The notes: generated by a model not told the origin, from the sequence alone. A stretch of DNA of 64,000 nucleotides from Acanthopleura granulata (GCA_016165875.1 JABBOT010000002.1:16698363-16762362); one strand, 5' to 3'. Positions 1 through 12,545 are shown, counted from the stretch's first letter. Numbers and translations: made by a program.

Positions 1-2988
1 CATACTTCCACAGTATTATATATGGCTAATGCACTTATGATATAGAATGAAACTTGCTATGAATGAAGTAGCTAGTGACAGGTTATTGTAAGCTCTTCTA
101 TCTAATTTATTTTTTAAATGAGATTTGACCATGAAACCCTTTTCTTTAAAAGCTTAAGTAAATATGATCACAAAGGAAAAGAAAATTCACCATGTACACG
201 AGATGAGAGTGTAAAAGTGGACACAGAAATAATTGAGCTAAATATTTGGTGTTCCTACTGAACACTGTTCTACACCTTCACCTCAAGCCAGGTCAGTCTA
301 ACCAGCAGAGTTGACCTGGTCAGGTAAATATCTTAATATATACAATCTGCAAGTATACTCATACAGCTTTGACAGCTGTCAATCACGTTTCAGGGAAGCA
401 TAAGAAACGAAAGTGTCCAATTGCTATAAAAATAAAGGCTGGATACAATGCAGAGAGAACTGATTGAAGCTTAGGTTAGCTCTTTATTTCAGACTTGTCA
501 GTGATATGTTCTTGAATACGGCGTAAAAGAAGAAATCAAGTAAATAAATAAATATGTCAGCAATAAATGTGTCACCAGCATATAAAACAAGCTGAAGCTT
601 ATTGTATATGTAGTATTAAAAGACAGACAGGCCCAGCAAAGGTTTATTTCTTTTTCTGAGTGAGATCTGAATGAGCTTCTCAAGAATATTTCACTTTTAA
701 TAAATGACAGCAGTGATCAGTTTTATGAGTGAAGAAGGCCAGTGTCTGTTGTGGAGACGCACAGTTTCGTGCAGCGAGTGAGTTCAAAGTGTATGCTGTG
801 ACATCCAATGAACTTCATGTGAGATAACACAAATTATCTTATGAAAGCAGTTTAACGTTTACTGACACCAAAGCACTAAGGAAAGTGAAGCAGCAACTGC
901 GAAAGGATTTTGAGGGCTCTCTTACAGGCTGGAGTTGAACCAAAACCTTACAAGTGCGCTGACCCAGGGTAAATTGTGACATACAGGTTATTACATGTAC
1001 CTCCCACGTAACTATACGTGACACCAATGCCCTTAAAGACAGGAAATAAGATGGTGAATTTGTGACAACTAGCTTTGTATCAGCTATGCACACTACAGTG
1101 TGTCATCTAATAATACATTTATAAGACGAAATGGCTGTTTGTGTTTACACATGCATCCAGCATCCCAACACCATCCTATCACCCAAGCGAGATAGGCCAG
1201 TGTTGAATCACTTACCTACATAGATTCACAAATGTGACCTAAAATATTCAAAACAATTTCAATACTTAACATCATCATTCGCTTTTACTACAAGGTAAAG
1301 AAAGCCCTAAAGTTTAATGAAGAGTTTCCAAATCTGGGTTTCCACACTGCAGCTTGTGAAGTAGAATTTGACACAGTAACATGAATTTCAGCTTTCCTTC
1401 CCACACATAAATGTAAATTTGTCAAATTAATTGTACAATTACATACGCAAGCAAATAACCTCAGGCAGTGAGATAAATGTTTTTTTCCCCAACACGTTTC
1501 ACCCAACATTATGCATGTAGCACAGAAAAAGGCTAACTATCACGAGGTTTATCTAATATCCCAGATCCATGGTGGCTTGTTGTCCAGTGAATTGTTGTGT
1601 CAAAATCACATATGACACATATATGAAGGACGACATGTGCACGCACCAGGCTGGGCATACAGAGTATCATCAGAGTAACCCTGTGCCTAGCGCAGTTTGC
1701 AACATAATATACCAGAATTACAAAAATCAATTAATTTTCTACCTGCTGACTAACAACACCTTGATTTACTCACACTTGGCCTGGAGATGTTAATAAAAAA
1801 AATTACTTCCTAAAGGAAAAATCTTAATTTTACCATCTTTAATGCAACACTTTGGAAAGTACATGTATGCAAAAACTTAGTCATCTTGTGTTTTCTTTCC
1901 ATACTGCCATAGGCCAAGGGTACCACTGGTTAAGGAGCTCACTAAATCAAATTCATCAATCATGTGAGTAACCCAGAACATGTATTTTTGTACTCCAACA
2001 ATGACATTGTTTTGGAAAAACATGCCAGAGGTTTGTTATGAATTTTTTATTAGTTTTCTCTGCTTGTTTCAGTGCATGTGACTTGACCTCTTTCTGGCGC
2101 CAGAAATTCACCACTATCAGATTCTAGGGCAAAGGAATGTCAGAAACGTCTACAATCATTCATGACAAGAAATAGTCAGTTTTGACAGAGAATTGTTCTC
2201 TACATGTTGATAGTCTTAGGTCATGATGACTGGTCATATTGACTCTAGTTGCTGTAAAAATGTACACGAAATTGACAAGGTAGTCTCAACAGTCGACTTG
2301 TGTCATAATCTGATAGCTGGTCGTCACACATATCATACATTCCTCTTTTCTCTGTTTTGCATCATGAATGAAACCAAACAGCACCATACACAGCAGCTGA
2401 AAGCTAACACTTATTAACATTAGGTACATTTGCAGGCATATTCACTCAGCTTGGACCTGTCTTACGCAGTAATGACAGTATACACCTGCAGTCATGTCAA
2501 CTCCTAGTAGACCTGACACAGTGTTTCCACATCTTGGTAAGATGGGCTGACGTGATTCTCTTTTCAGCCAGGGACTTTTCACATCTGTGTAATCTACTTC
2601 AATCTTATGTACCTTATCCTATGATGATTTACGATCGAAGAAAACCTGATGATGTATTCGACTGCCAGCACGCCTCAAACGACCAGGCGATATGCCTCCT
2701 ACTGACATCCCTGTACCCTGTAATAACCTATAAAAACACTTGTATGGGTAGCCCACCATGGTATTTCCAGAAGTCGGCTGATTGCTTGAAGATTCATAGT
2801 CATGTACGCCTGTAATTGTGCTTGATCAGAAAATTCCGTGTTGGGATAACTGTTGGCTCTGGAGAGATAGCTAGTGTTTGTTGTTGTTGTCGACTGTTGT
2901 CGTACCACAGCATGATCTCTTCGAGCTCTGTTAATCATGCCACCTAGCTTCCCAGTATAAAGCTTGTTACTGGTGAAGATATACTCAC
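1..2988. other. No confident gene; likely intron or 3' part of the minus-strand coiled-coil gene
   Basis: I found no exon that can be joined with confidence to the minus-strand gene starting at about 3 kb. The open frames here are short and of AT-rich, non-coding character. A minus-strand frame at 2699-2988 continues past the small exon at 2989-3026 and is described separately. Later exons of the coiled-coil gene may lie here in short frames I could not recognise, or beyond the left edge. Confidence 0.4.
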
Positions 2989-3026
2989 AAGGAATTTCCA
3001 ATCTCATCTTCTCAATATCTGATTGT
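2989..3026 (-). CDS. Tentative 38-nt exon of the minus-strand coiled-coil gene
   Basis: Joined after the exon ending at 5244, the split codon AA|A gives Lys. The frame then reads KQSDIEKMRLEIP, which continues the charged heptad-like pattern of EKDKIIEK upstream. The donor is a good GTGAGT. The acceptor (GGAATAG) has almost no polypyrimidine tract, so the exon is uncertain. If the donor is not used, the same frame stays open for about 95 more codons down to 2699, giving a Thr/Ser-rich sequence I do not recognise. Confidence 0.35.
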
Positions 3027-5243
3027 CTATTCCTTGATCAAGTCATTTTGCATTCAACAGTCAGTCCTTCAAACAGCGATGACATTCGACAAAAACCAAA
3101 AAAAATGCTGTCGTACAAGATATGATGTGAAAAGACTGTTGCTGAATATTTGATGGTCGCAGAAGAGACTAGAAAAAAACTCCCATTAAAATGATGGTTT
3201 TTGGCTCGAAAACATGTACCAATCATTGAACATCTAGACAATCTAGATAATGATCAAACCAATGCCTTGGCTGCAGTTGCTCTACCGCTGTGGGTATTTT
3301 CAGAAGGTACAAGTGGGAACAGACAGTTCACTGCACAGATTTCTGAAACAATGATTTAAATGGTGAAGGCACAGGACGCTCAAAAATGGGGACTTTTTTG
3401 AGGATGGTTTTGCATGTGTTCAGAAAAAGCCTGAATATATTCAACACATATTACTAGTAGGTTAATAAAATAGATCTCGCCAGAGTGGAGTTTACGTTGG
3501 CGACCGCTCGCTCCATCTCTGAACTTGAATTTCATGGAAATGTTCTCGATGAGGTCACGCTCGTGTCATACAAACTTACCTGTATTCAAAATTACCAAAA
3601 ATGAAAAATATTTATGTCCTTCTCGGATGTATTATGAAGATTTAAGTGGAAACTACAAAAGGGCAATGAAAATGTTGTAGTTGAATATACTATAGAACAA
3701 CCTTACATTTCCTGGCCAAGAGTAGGTCACGAGAATTTTCAAAATGGCTGCCAATGGTGAGCTGTTTGAAGTTCTCATAGCTAATCTGACCACAATACTG
3801 AGCCACTGCGTTTTTTTGCCCACTTATATATGGTTACAGTACCAGTAGATGAGACAGTCACCAAACCATGCAACCAGCTATATCAACACACCCGTGTACT
3901 TGATGAAAACATGACGTAATGACCACGTAGTACAACTGAGAAGCAAGTTACTTTTTCGGCCGTGTCACCAAGTAACAAGTAGAAAGTAGATTGTTGTTTG
4001 AAACAACAACATGACAAGTGCCACGTCAGTATAAAAATAATCCCTTATCCCTTTCAAAAGGCCGCATATCACTTACGAAAAGTAATATAGAGCACAGCAA
4101 TAATTAGTTTCTAGTGTGGAATTCTGTCGGCTTATTTATGCTGTTTCTTTGATAGGAGGGGCCCTTCATCACCGGTAGAGGCTCCCGCAACTGTCTGTTG
4201 CTCACCTGCTGTGATCAAACTCACAGCCAGCCAGTGAGTCACGTGACCATGAAGGTGTTTGTCCTCTGTCATATCGTCATAGTGTATGGTAAATTTCACA
4301 TTACTTGAAAATACACACAGGAAAACAGCGCCCAAGTTGAACCACTGATTAACAGGAAAAGAAAGGTATTTTTTACTCCTTGCAAGGGGATGTATTTATA
4401 TAAATAGAGTCTACGCTCTTCATACAAACTTAACAAAGGGGTTATTCCTCATTACATATGGATGTACATGTACGTTAGAGTAGTCTCCCCTGATTGTAAA
4501 ATCACCAACTTGTTCATCATTCTTAAATTGTAATTTTCACCTCTCAGGATTTATGTATTTGAGTGTCCAATGCACTTCGGGCAATTTTGAAAAGCTGAAT
4601 ACTGTTCTAAAATGCAGCAGGACATTGGTTCTCATCTACGGGGACTTCCAAAGACATAGCAATAATTGCTTTTCAGAATTATTTGATTTATAAGCAAGTC
4701 AATTAACTGACACTTACATTCTGAAAAACAATGACACAATTACGGTTAACTTATTTGTACATTCCACTGACTTATGTGGAATCTTTCAAACTTCCTGTTC
4801 CCAGATCTTTTTTCGGTTAATTCTATGGTTAATTTTACATGATGATGATCACAACATTATCAGCTTATGTTAATCTAACCTTTTGGGTATACATATGAAA
4901 AAGAAATGTCCTGTTCATCGAACATTGATATCACAACTTCCGACACAAAAAAGAATAGAATGATGTTTCATGTCCAATCCATAACTCATCAAAAACATTC
5001 CCGTCACTTTCGTGAAATACATACAAGCACACGTATTAAATACCATGTGTCTGAAGATAAAACACACAGCATGGGAGTTGATCACACAACTTATACACAG
5101 GTAAGGGTATTCCCAGGCTTTGAATAAATCAATCCAGTTATACCTGGCGAAAGTGAATGTTGAAAACTGAGCTAAATAGACTTTCAGAAAGAGACTATTA
5201 CGCTTTCTTAGGAAACGGGGCTCACAAAAAAATGAAGACTTAC
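3027..5243. other. Presumed intron without recognisable features
   Basis: This stretch lies between the tentative microexon and the exon at 5244-5395. Open frames on both strands are short and lack recognisable motifs. I saw no repeat family or RNA gene here. Confidence 0.4.
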
Positions 5244-5395
5244 TTCTCAATGATTTTATCTTTCTCCTGGATGATCTCATCAGCGGCATTCCTGAACGCC
5301 CCCACAGAACCATAGTTCTTCTCCAGGCCAGGAACAGAGTCATGCATATGTAAACTGCTCAGGGAGCTGGACTTTGTATTTAGATTGGTTAACGC
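5244..5395 (-). CDS. Exon: start of coiled coil
   Basis: The acceptor is TTGCAG|GCG and the donor is GAGAA|GTAAGT. The exon starts in phase 0 and ends with two bases of a Lys codon. It encodes ALTNLNTKSSSL, then PGLEKNYGSVGAF, then AADEIIQEKDKIIE. The last segment is highly charged and helical in pattern. Confidence 0.8.
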
Positions 5396-8300
5396 CTGCA
5401 ACAAAATAAATTGAAAAATAAAACAATAATCATTCAGAGCATTTCTGGCTGTGAGATGCATTGACACCAGACACAAGTCTACACTGGACCCAGGATCACA
5501 AAGCTGATTTAAGTCTAACTTAGACTTGACTTCAAAACAGTTCACTGCACTGAAACTCTGACTCATGCTGACTCATTTTATTTTAATGCTATGAGATATT
5601 AAAAGATGTTATATTTTCATGAAAAAATTAAAAACTAGCTATTAGGTTCACTTCTAAATTCATAAATAATACGTCAAGGCCAAGTCTGACATAAATCAGA
5701 GACAACTTCATGATCGTGGGATAGACTACAGAGAATACATACAATATTTCAACATACCCATACATGTGAAAAGATTGAAAATGTATAGAAGTCACATCAA
5801 AAAAGGTAGAGTTTTATTATGTGCTTTCTACAATCATGACTGTGCCTAACATCAAAATAATTCTGTTATTTTCTGAGTGTCTGCCATATTGCATAAAGAA
5901 CCAAAAAGAATGTATTCAATACAATGTTTATCAAGGACACATAAGTACATGTGGCTTATTATGTCACCTTACAGACCACTCCTTCCCTAGCCACTGCTGT
6001 ATTTACCTTAGTGTCTGCCTGCTGCAGGGCCAGCTGTTGCTTGTGAAGCTGTTGCCACTTGGTCAGATCTCCCGGCACATTAGTGGAGGCCCGCGCGGGC
6101 ATCAGGTCGATCACCGAGGAGTGACGGCCAGATGTAGATCTCAGCTGATCTCCGCTGGTCTGGAGGGACCCTGAGCGGTGGTGCCGCAGCGTGTCATCTG
6201 TGAGCTCCTGGTGGGAGCGGCGCAGCAGGCTATTTGAGCTAGCAGCATGGGTGTACCTGTAATGGGAGAGCTTCGCATGATGATGACACTAGACCATGGC
6301 TCTAATTAAAGAGTTTCAGGACCTTGCTTCAGTTCCTTCTTTTTTCGCTTTTTTTTGAATATGTTGTCACTTCATACACCAACTTCAGCTTGGTCATAAG
6401 GCTCACATCTTACAAATTAAAATGAAATTCTATTGTCTCATATTGGTAAAATGTCAAAAGGCTGCCTTCCACTACATGGGTTTACTACAACTCCAATCAT
6501 CAATGTTGATTAAATAGATTGTTCTCAACTCTCCAGAGCCAAAACCCACAGATCCCTCAGTGTAGAGTAAGTTGTTAGATTCAACTGAATTTATCTATCT
6601 GATTGGTGTTTTATCTCAGCATACTCATGAATATTTCACTTATAAGATGGTGGCACAGGGTTATGGTGTGGGGAAATCCACGACCATTCGCAGGTTGCTG
6701 GCAGACCTTCCCACATTAACGCACTAACCAACTGAGCTGCGGAGGTCCCCGATTCGACTGAATTAACCATCATTAATACTAAGATTACAAGTTTGATAAC
6801 AATTAGATAGCATTGGGACATTTAGCCTAAGGGGTGGGCATATGCCAAACCCTGACCTTGGCAGACTGTCCAGGGAGGTGGACTGAGCACTGGCTCTATG
6901 GGCCTGAGACAGGCTGGAGAGGCTGTAGCTGGAGTAAGGCACCGCTGGACGTGGGTACAACAACCCCGGGTTCTCATCTGGCTGTAAGGCCTGGAACACA
7001 GATTCCTCATCCGCCTGAGGGAACAGCGTGTTCCGACGCTCCTCCACCGTGCAACGGTAGCGACTCAAATCATACAGCTGGTCAGAGGATAAGTTGTTCT
7101 GACGGAAATCCCTGCGGTTATTCCGTGGCGAAGCCTGCAGCCTGTGAAAGCTCGATGATTGGAGATTTGAGGTGGGACTAGTGTGGGCATCTTCCTGAGT
7201 GGGAATGTTGTACCCCAAATCTCTACCTGTATATAAGAAAGGGTACAAGTAGTAAAGGACTTAACTCCTACAACTGTCTTACCCAGTTGAGAATGTTACG
7301 TGCTCATGTACATGCATACAATATCTATAACACTAGACACTGTAAGTCTTCTGTAAGTTCCAGGCAAGCACATGCAGCTGGATAGAGTTAATTAAATTTT
7401 TAGGTTGTTTTGGTGACTTTTAGTGTAAAGAGGTCACTTGCATGAATTCACAAGGTTAAAGATACTATACTGGAGAATTTTCGGTTCAATCAATTCAAGA
7501 TTAACCATTTGTATTTTTCCTCCAATAACCAAGTTATGCATTTTCAGAAAATGTTGCCCTCGGTATCTTGAGATTTTTTGTTTTTAAGCAAATAATTAAC
7601 AATCTAAAACATTGCATTCACCTAAACTATGAAAGTTAATGTATGCACGAATGAGTATAACCATATATGGATATAGAAGGTTTTACCAAATATGGATGCA
7701 GGATGTTGCTTGGCAAAGTTCGTGCACAATAGATGATTACAATTCATTCCTTTCTCTGCGAAAGCTATTGGTATGTTTCAAGTTCTCACAGCTGGTGTCA
7801 CCAGAACACACTGAGTAAATTAATTACACACATCAGTAAAGTTAGTAAATTATAAAGAGAGATTTCAGATCCGAAAATGACATATAAATGGGCAGAAAAC
7901 GTGAGTTGGATATAGAGGATATAGTTCTGCCCGTTGCTGTCAATGCTTCCCAGTCTTCTACGCCATCTTGTTTTTCTCTCGAGCTCCATGTTGACTACCA
8001 CATGCTGTTCACCTTGTGTTTGGGATCAACTAAAACATCATGCGTCCACGTACTACCTTGGAATTTTATCTCAACATTTGCTTATCAACTATACTCCGCA
8101 CCCCTTGCATACAGGTCAATTTTGAGGAAATAATGCGCAGCTTGTATCTGTATCTGTATTTACGGTATATTTCAGCCTACAGCATGCTAAGCTACTTTAT
8201 CAATTCAAGGCAAGTAAAAGCCAAAATACAGAAATTCTCCGGTATAGTCTCTTTAACCTAAATACCCTGAAGTACATAAAGTAGAATTCAGAAGAAACAA

Positions 8301-11006
8301 TTCAATCACAGATATGCTTAATACAAATCCCCAAATGCTCCCTATTTGAATGAATGATTACGATTTTAGGCCGCTTTGGCAATTTTTTGGCCATATCGTG
8401 GCGAGAACAAGTTAGGATCAGGAAGCAATAAACGGTTTTCGATGTAATGTTGTGAATGCTCAAAATAAAGGAAGAGATAAACATTTTTTTAATAAAAGAA
8501 CTAAAGCTCAGTTACAAATCGAAAACCACCAGATCCCTATCAAGAGATCAGTGGACACTACACTATGTGTGTGGGCTGTGTGCTAACCTGGGGTATGGCC
8601 TGTTCCAGCAGCAGTGTAGGAGTACTGCTGCTCACTCCCCAGGCGGTGTGAGCTAGGCAGGCCAGACGACATCTCATGAGACATCAGTAAGTCGTCATAT
8701 GGGCCAAGATCCCTCTCTGAAAACACAGCACACTTAAGCATTACTTTTCTTTGTTTTTCATAAGACAGTGTTTTCACAGTTCTCAAAAGCATCACAATTA
8801 TGACTATAGTCAGGAGGGTCAGGTGTGTGAATGGAGGTAAAGTAGAAGAACTTGAAGATAAGATTCCACACCTGACGAGCCGTCTTACTCAAGGTGGGCT
8901 TTGAACCACAAACTGTCACAGAATTGGGCGAGATGTAACACCAAAATTACAACTCATTCCTATATACATACAGTTACTGAAAACTTCAATAAACCTTGTG
9001 AAGTAAAGGTTACAGCAACCCACCTGGTTGAGAGAATCTGTTATCAGGAGCATAGCGTACTTTCTCATAATCTGAAGCCACAACAAAAAAATTTTAAATT
9101 TTACGAAAACGTAACTGGACTACAGATAATTAGGAAAAGGTAACTTTTTCTTCTGCAACCTCGCACAAGAAACTCTTTAACTTATGTTTTTTCAAAACAA
9201 AAAAAAACAGAAAACAAAAATATTACTGGTAATACCTTTTGAACTGTGACATTACACAGTGTCCAGGCTAGATGAAATATTGCTTACGGATACTAGAACC
9301 CCTTGTGGGCAAAGTTTCACATTTTTCCTTGTGTAGCCCAAAATATTGGTCAAATATGGCCATATGTATATATATTCTGAAAGCTGACAGAGAAACTGTG
9401 AAAAAAATCCGTGCTCTTTTTCAAACTGCTATTTTTTTGCCAATTTTCAAAATTTTAAAATTTTTCTTCCTCAAGTCGATAATTTACTATTTGAACTAAA
9501 AAAACTGTCCCACAGATTGTCAATATTCATCTTAGATTGTTCTGAGTGATCATTTAAGTTTAAAACTTTCAAAAGTTTTAGAAAAATTTGAAACTTTGAT
9601 GTTCTTTGACTAATATCTTTATAACTAGAACAGATATCAGAAATCTGTGGGACCATTTTTCAGCTTAGGGATTTGGCTACATGTGTGCCAAGTTTCATCA
9701 TTATGTTGAAAAATAAGCAAGAAATAAAAGTATTTCACCGCACAACCGTGTCAAAAACGGAAAGGAAGAAAAAGACCAAAATCTCTGGAGGACCATTATG
9801 TGTGACAAACTTTGTCATTAATTAGTTTGCCAATTAATTTTAATCACACATTGTCCTGCCTCCTGTTGAAAGGTGAACATATCTACCTACTTGCGTTAAA
9901 TTTTAAATCTTATCATGTTCCATCATAGCGTATATTGGTGTTTTATCTTGACATTTCTGGGCAAACCCTGCTAGAATGTGCTTACAAATCCCTCTCCCAA
10001 TGGCACCCTGGTTGGGTGATTAAGACTGTTTTTTTAGTTTATAGGTCTGCCTAGTAGCCATGCACAGTTTATAGCAGGAGGCTATACACATTTACCAGAG
10101 GCATTCTATTCACAGCAGGTAAATCCCCTTCAGTGGTCTAATCCCTTTAATCAAGGGAACTAAGAAAACACATCTGTCTTGGTTCACAACATGTTATACT
10201 TTTTGTCAAATTTTAAATATTTACAATTTGAATTTTTTTTTTTTTTCATCTTTAAGTGAGAGAAAAGAAAGGAGAATGGAGAATAAGAATGTGACATAAA
10301 AAAAATTTGACCAAATTTCACCTCTCAGAGGTTCTAGTATCCTTAAACGTTCTTTATGATTTTGTAGTGGGATTCCCCCTGGGCTTTGCCCAGTTTCCTC
10401 CCAACATAATGCTGGCTGCCAATGTATTCTTGAGTAAGGCATAAAACACCAATCAAATAAAGAAATAAATCCTTTATATTTTGGACTCTAATAAAAAAAG
10501 AAAAAATAAAGTCGAAGTTGAAGTCACATAAAAGCCAGCCCAAGGTGAAAAGAAAGCTTTTCACCAAAAACATGAAAAGTCTTTACTGACTTATACATCT
10601 ACATGTAAATGTAACAATCTACACATGGTAATGTATTCTTCTTATATATTTTCACAGAATGCAGACTTGGTTCCTACTCTCTCCAGGAGAAAGAAGCTGA
10701 GACCTGCTGGGACTTAGGCACTATCAATGTAAGAATAACTTGGACCCCTTCAAGATGCATAAAAATCACCTACAAAGAGAACCACAATAATTTTCTTTCT
10801 GCAATGATTTTATCGCTATTCTTTCACCTTCAGATAACCTAGAAATCTAGAGGACGCCTACCTGTGATATTTGTCTGTTGGCTGATGTCTGATCTGTATG
10901 AGGAGGTGCTGACTGACTGATTAGTCTGGGACATTATTTGAGTCTCCCTCGGGGCAAGATCTCTCTCCCTCTGTCCCTTATTTAGGGAACCCAACCCATG
11001 GTCAGT
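5244..11006 (-). CDS. Ser/Gln-rich coiled-coil protein, internal exons (possibly CEP85-like)
   Basis: Five exons join in one frame in the order 10862-11006, 8588-8716, 6857-7226, 6007-6256, 5244-5395, giving about 348 codons with all junction phases agreeing and GT-AG borders throughout. The product is a low-complexity Ser/Gln/Arg/Asn-rich region followed by WQQLHKQQLALQQ and then EIIQEKDKIIEK, the likely start of a coiled coil. A disordered N-terminal half followed by a coiled coil, and the pattern QQL..Q..LQ then KEKxxxI(D/E)KQ, recall the centrosomal CEP85/CEP85L proteins. That is a weak resemblance, not an assignment. Three segments carry the motif RDLG/RDLA, at or near exon starts. No initiator exon was found upstream, and the 3' end is missing. 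SINE and DNA-transposon copies sit in its introns. Confidence 0.75.
6007..6256 (-). CDS. Exon: Ser/His-rich linker and Gln-rich helix
   Basis: The 250-nt exon is bounded by TTACAG|GTACACC and ACTAAG|GTAAAT. The first base completes the split Arg codon from the previous exon. It encodes an Arg/Ser/His-rich stretch (SNSLLRRSHQELTDD), then HSSVIDLMPARAS, then KWQQLHKQQLALQQADTK. Confidence 0.85.
6601..6750 (-). mobile_element. tRNA-derived SINE with target-site duplication
   Basis: This shortened copy of the common SINE begins at the ATTGGTGTTTTA end and finishes in GAGCTGCGGAGGTCCCC, the reverse complement of the tRNA-like head. The central part is deleted. It is flanked by a 14-bp direct repeat, GATTCAACTGAATT at 6578-6591 and GATTCGACTGAATT at 6751-6764, one mismatch apart. 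This is the footprint expected of target-primed retrotransposition. Confidence 0.8.
6857..7226 (-). CDS. Exon: large Ser/Arg/Asn-rich exon
   Basis: The 370-nt exon has acceptor ATACAG|GTAGAG and donor CCAAG|GTCAGG. It starts GRDLGYNIPTQED and continues through SSFHRLQASPRNNRRDFRQ, DQLYDLSRYR and SSYSLSSLSQAHRASAQST. No folded domain is recognisable. The composition suggests a disordered, possibly phosphorylated region. Confidence 0.85.
7454..8258. mobile_element. Candidate non-autonomous DNA transposon (about 805 bp) with terminal inverted repeats
   Basis: The left end reads GGTTAAAGATACTATACTGG and continues AGAATTT. The right end, reverse-complemented, reads GGTTAAAGAGACTATACCGG and continues AGAATTT. 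That is about 27 bp of inverted repeat with two mismatches. No transposase frame was seen inside. The element lies in the intron between exons 6857-7226 and 8588-8716. A clear target-site duplication was not seen. Confidence 0.6.
8588..8716 (-). CDS. Exon: RDLGPYDD segment
   Basis: The 129-nt exon has acceptor TTTTCAG|AGAGGG and donor CCCCAG|GTTAGC. It encodes ERDLGPYDDLLMSHEMSS then LPSSHRLGSEQQYSYTAAG. It opens with the same RDLG motif as the following exon. Confidence 0.85.
9288..10342. mobile_element. Candidate DNA-transposon remnant with 13-bp terminal inverted repeats
   Basis: GGATACTAGAACC at 9288-9300 is repeated exactly in inverted orientation at 10330-10342. The adjoining 20-25 bp on each side are weakly similar. 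A shorter inverted pair around CCCACAGATT (9506-9656) lies inside. No coding frame for a transposase was found. The relationship could be chance plus decay, so confidence is modest. Confidence 0.35.
9506..9656. repeat. Short hairpin-type element (MITE-like)
   Basis: TGTCCCACAGATT at the left and AATCTGTGGGACCA at the right form a 12-13 bp inverted repeat enclosing about 125 bp of AT-rich sequence. The arms show further partial complementarity towards the centre. It is nested in the larger inverted-repeat interval. Confidence 0.4.
10366..10470 (+). mobile_element. SINE, 3' fragment
   Basis: This is the 3' end of the common SINE: the segment TTTGCCCAGTTTCCTCCCA, then ATAATGCTGGCTGCCAATGT, then the tail AACACCAATCAAATAAA. 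The tRNA-like head is missing, as in a 5'-truncated copy. Confidence 0.75.
10862..11006 (-). CDS. Exon: most upstream exon found of the coiled-coil gene
   Basis: The 145-nt exon starts in phase 0 after TTCACAG and ends ATCACAG|GTAGGC. It encodes TDHGLGSLNKGQRERDLAPR then TQIMSQTNQSVSTSSYR. It starts in phase 0 with no ATG that stays open in frame, so at least one further 5' exon must exist. Confidence 0.8.
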
Positions 11007-12379
11007 CTGTGAACAGAAAATATCTAATATTAGAATGACAGATTAGTAATGGATACAGTGATTATAAATTCCAGATTGGGCAGTATACAAGCAGGGTAAT
11101 CACTGGAGGGTAATTCTACTACCATGTGTTACTGGTTACACTTGAAGTCTTATTTTGCCTATTTTATATTCAATATTTTTTAAAACTACATTGTTTTTAA
11201 AATGAAATAGTTCACTTTTGCTGCGTAAAATAAAATCAATTACATCTATGAAAAGTGCAAAAACCAAACCATGTCTGCAAATGCTAGTAATACCACAATG
11301 CCACAAAGCAATATCATCACATCTAATAATCATGTGCAAATCAAAATACTTCATCCAGAAAAAAAAGACAAAAAACAATGATAGCATTACCATATTCGTA
11401 AGCACATGGTACATAAACATGACTGCAGTGAGTATGATACAAAGAGTTCAGATGTTAAATGAAAGGAAAGTGATCCCAGTCCATGCAAGATCCCATTGAA
11501 CAGTGCCTCTGTGCATCCCAATAGTGACTGATAGTGAGCCAAAAGCAGGGTTTCTGTATATGTCAAACCCCCCACACAGATTCCTGCCTCATTAGGGGTG
11601 CCACAAGGACCATCACTCAGCTCTTGGGATAGATTTATTATAAATTATTTATTACAGGCACTGAGAGATTAAATATGTCAGATATCCAGAATGTATGATA
11701 ATAGAGCAAGAGCTAGGGACCAGAGGTTGTAGGGACATAGGTACTGGGCTGTACACTGGTCAACAAACCTGCTCTATCATCCCGCAGCCTGATAGGCAAG
11801 GTAGCCCACAGTCAATAACATATCGCCCTCTGATCTCGCCCCCGCCCTTTGGCCTGGCTGCCAATGTATCTCTTGGTGCCCCAAAGTGGTTGGAAACTCT
11901 TCCAAGGCAATCCAGGATGTCATAGCTTTCAGGAATAATTACACGTACAGTAACTTTGGTGAGAATGGACAATTTCTTGAAGAGGTAGGATTTGTAGAAG
12001 ACCTTTTGTTTCAAGGTGTGCAAAATAGTGTTTAGAATAGCACTGCTGATCATTTTTTCCAGCAATATACAAGGTTCTCTACCCCTTTAAAATATCAATT
12101 CCACACTGGGGATCTGGATCATCTGGATTCATGTTGCATCTAAATTCAAGCCATTCAAGTACACGTACTCATTTTCTGTAATAGTGAAATACATGTTATT
12201 TATATACTAATTCAGCTGACTTGTGGTTGCTTAAGGCCATGTCTCAAAGGAAGGCACGTTTGGATGCCTGTGTACAATTAGTATATCATATCCTATAATC
12301 CAGAAAACAGAGAAATATGGTGTGGTGAAAGGACAAAAGCTAAATTTGGTAGACAGTCATGATTTACACCCTAAAATTT

Positions 12380-12545
12380 TGACCATGACTAAGTTGCTCA
12401 TTTTTTTCTGATTCTGAGTGTTCTATAGATTTCAGAAAAGTCTTCTGAGGTTTCTTTGGAAGGTAGGATGATATCATACTGCAAAAGGTAAGTTTCAGCT
12501 CTAAAAATAATAACACTTCTTTAGGAGAAATTTTAGGTCATAACA
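12380..12545 (+). repeat. Interspersed repeat family C, copy 1
   Basis: The copy carries the shared core TGATTCTGAGTGTTCTATAG, then ATTTCAGAAAA, then GGAAGGTAGGATGATA and GTAAGTTTCAG. The same ordered blocks recur at 35,650 and 48,655 kb-scale positions, with a weaker copy at 22,335. Confidence 0.55.

Noticed and set aside
2534..2815. Plus-strand 93-aa frame
   Set aside because: No recognisable family, overlaps the minus-strand open frame, and no splice or promoter context supports it.
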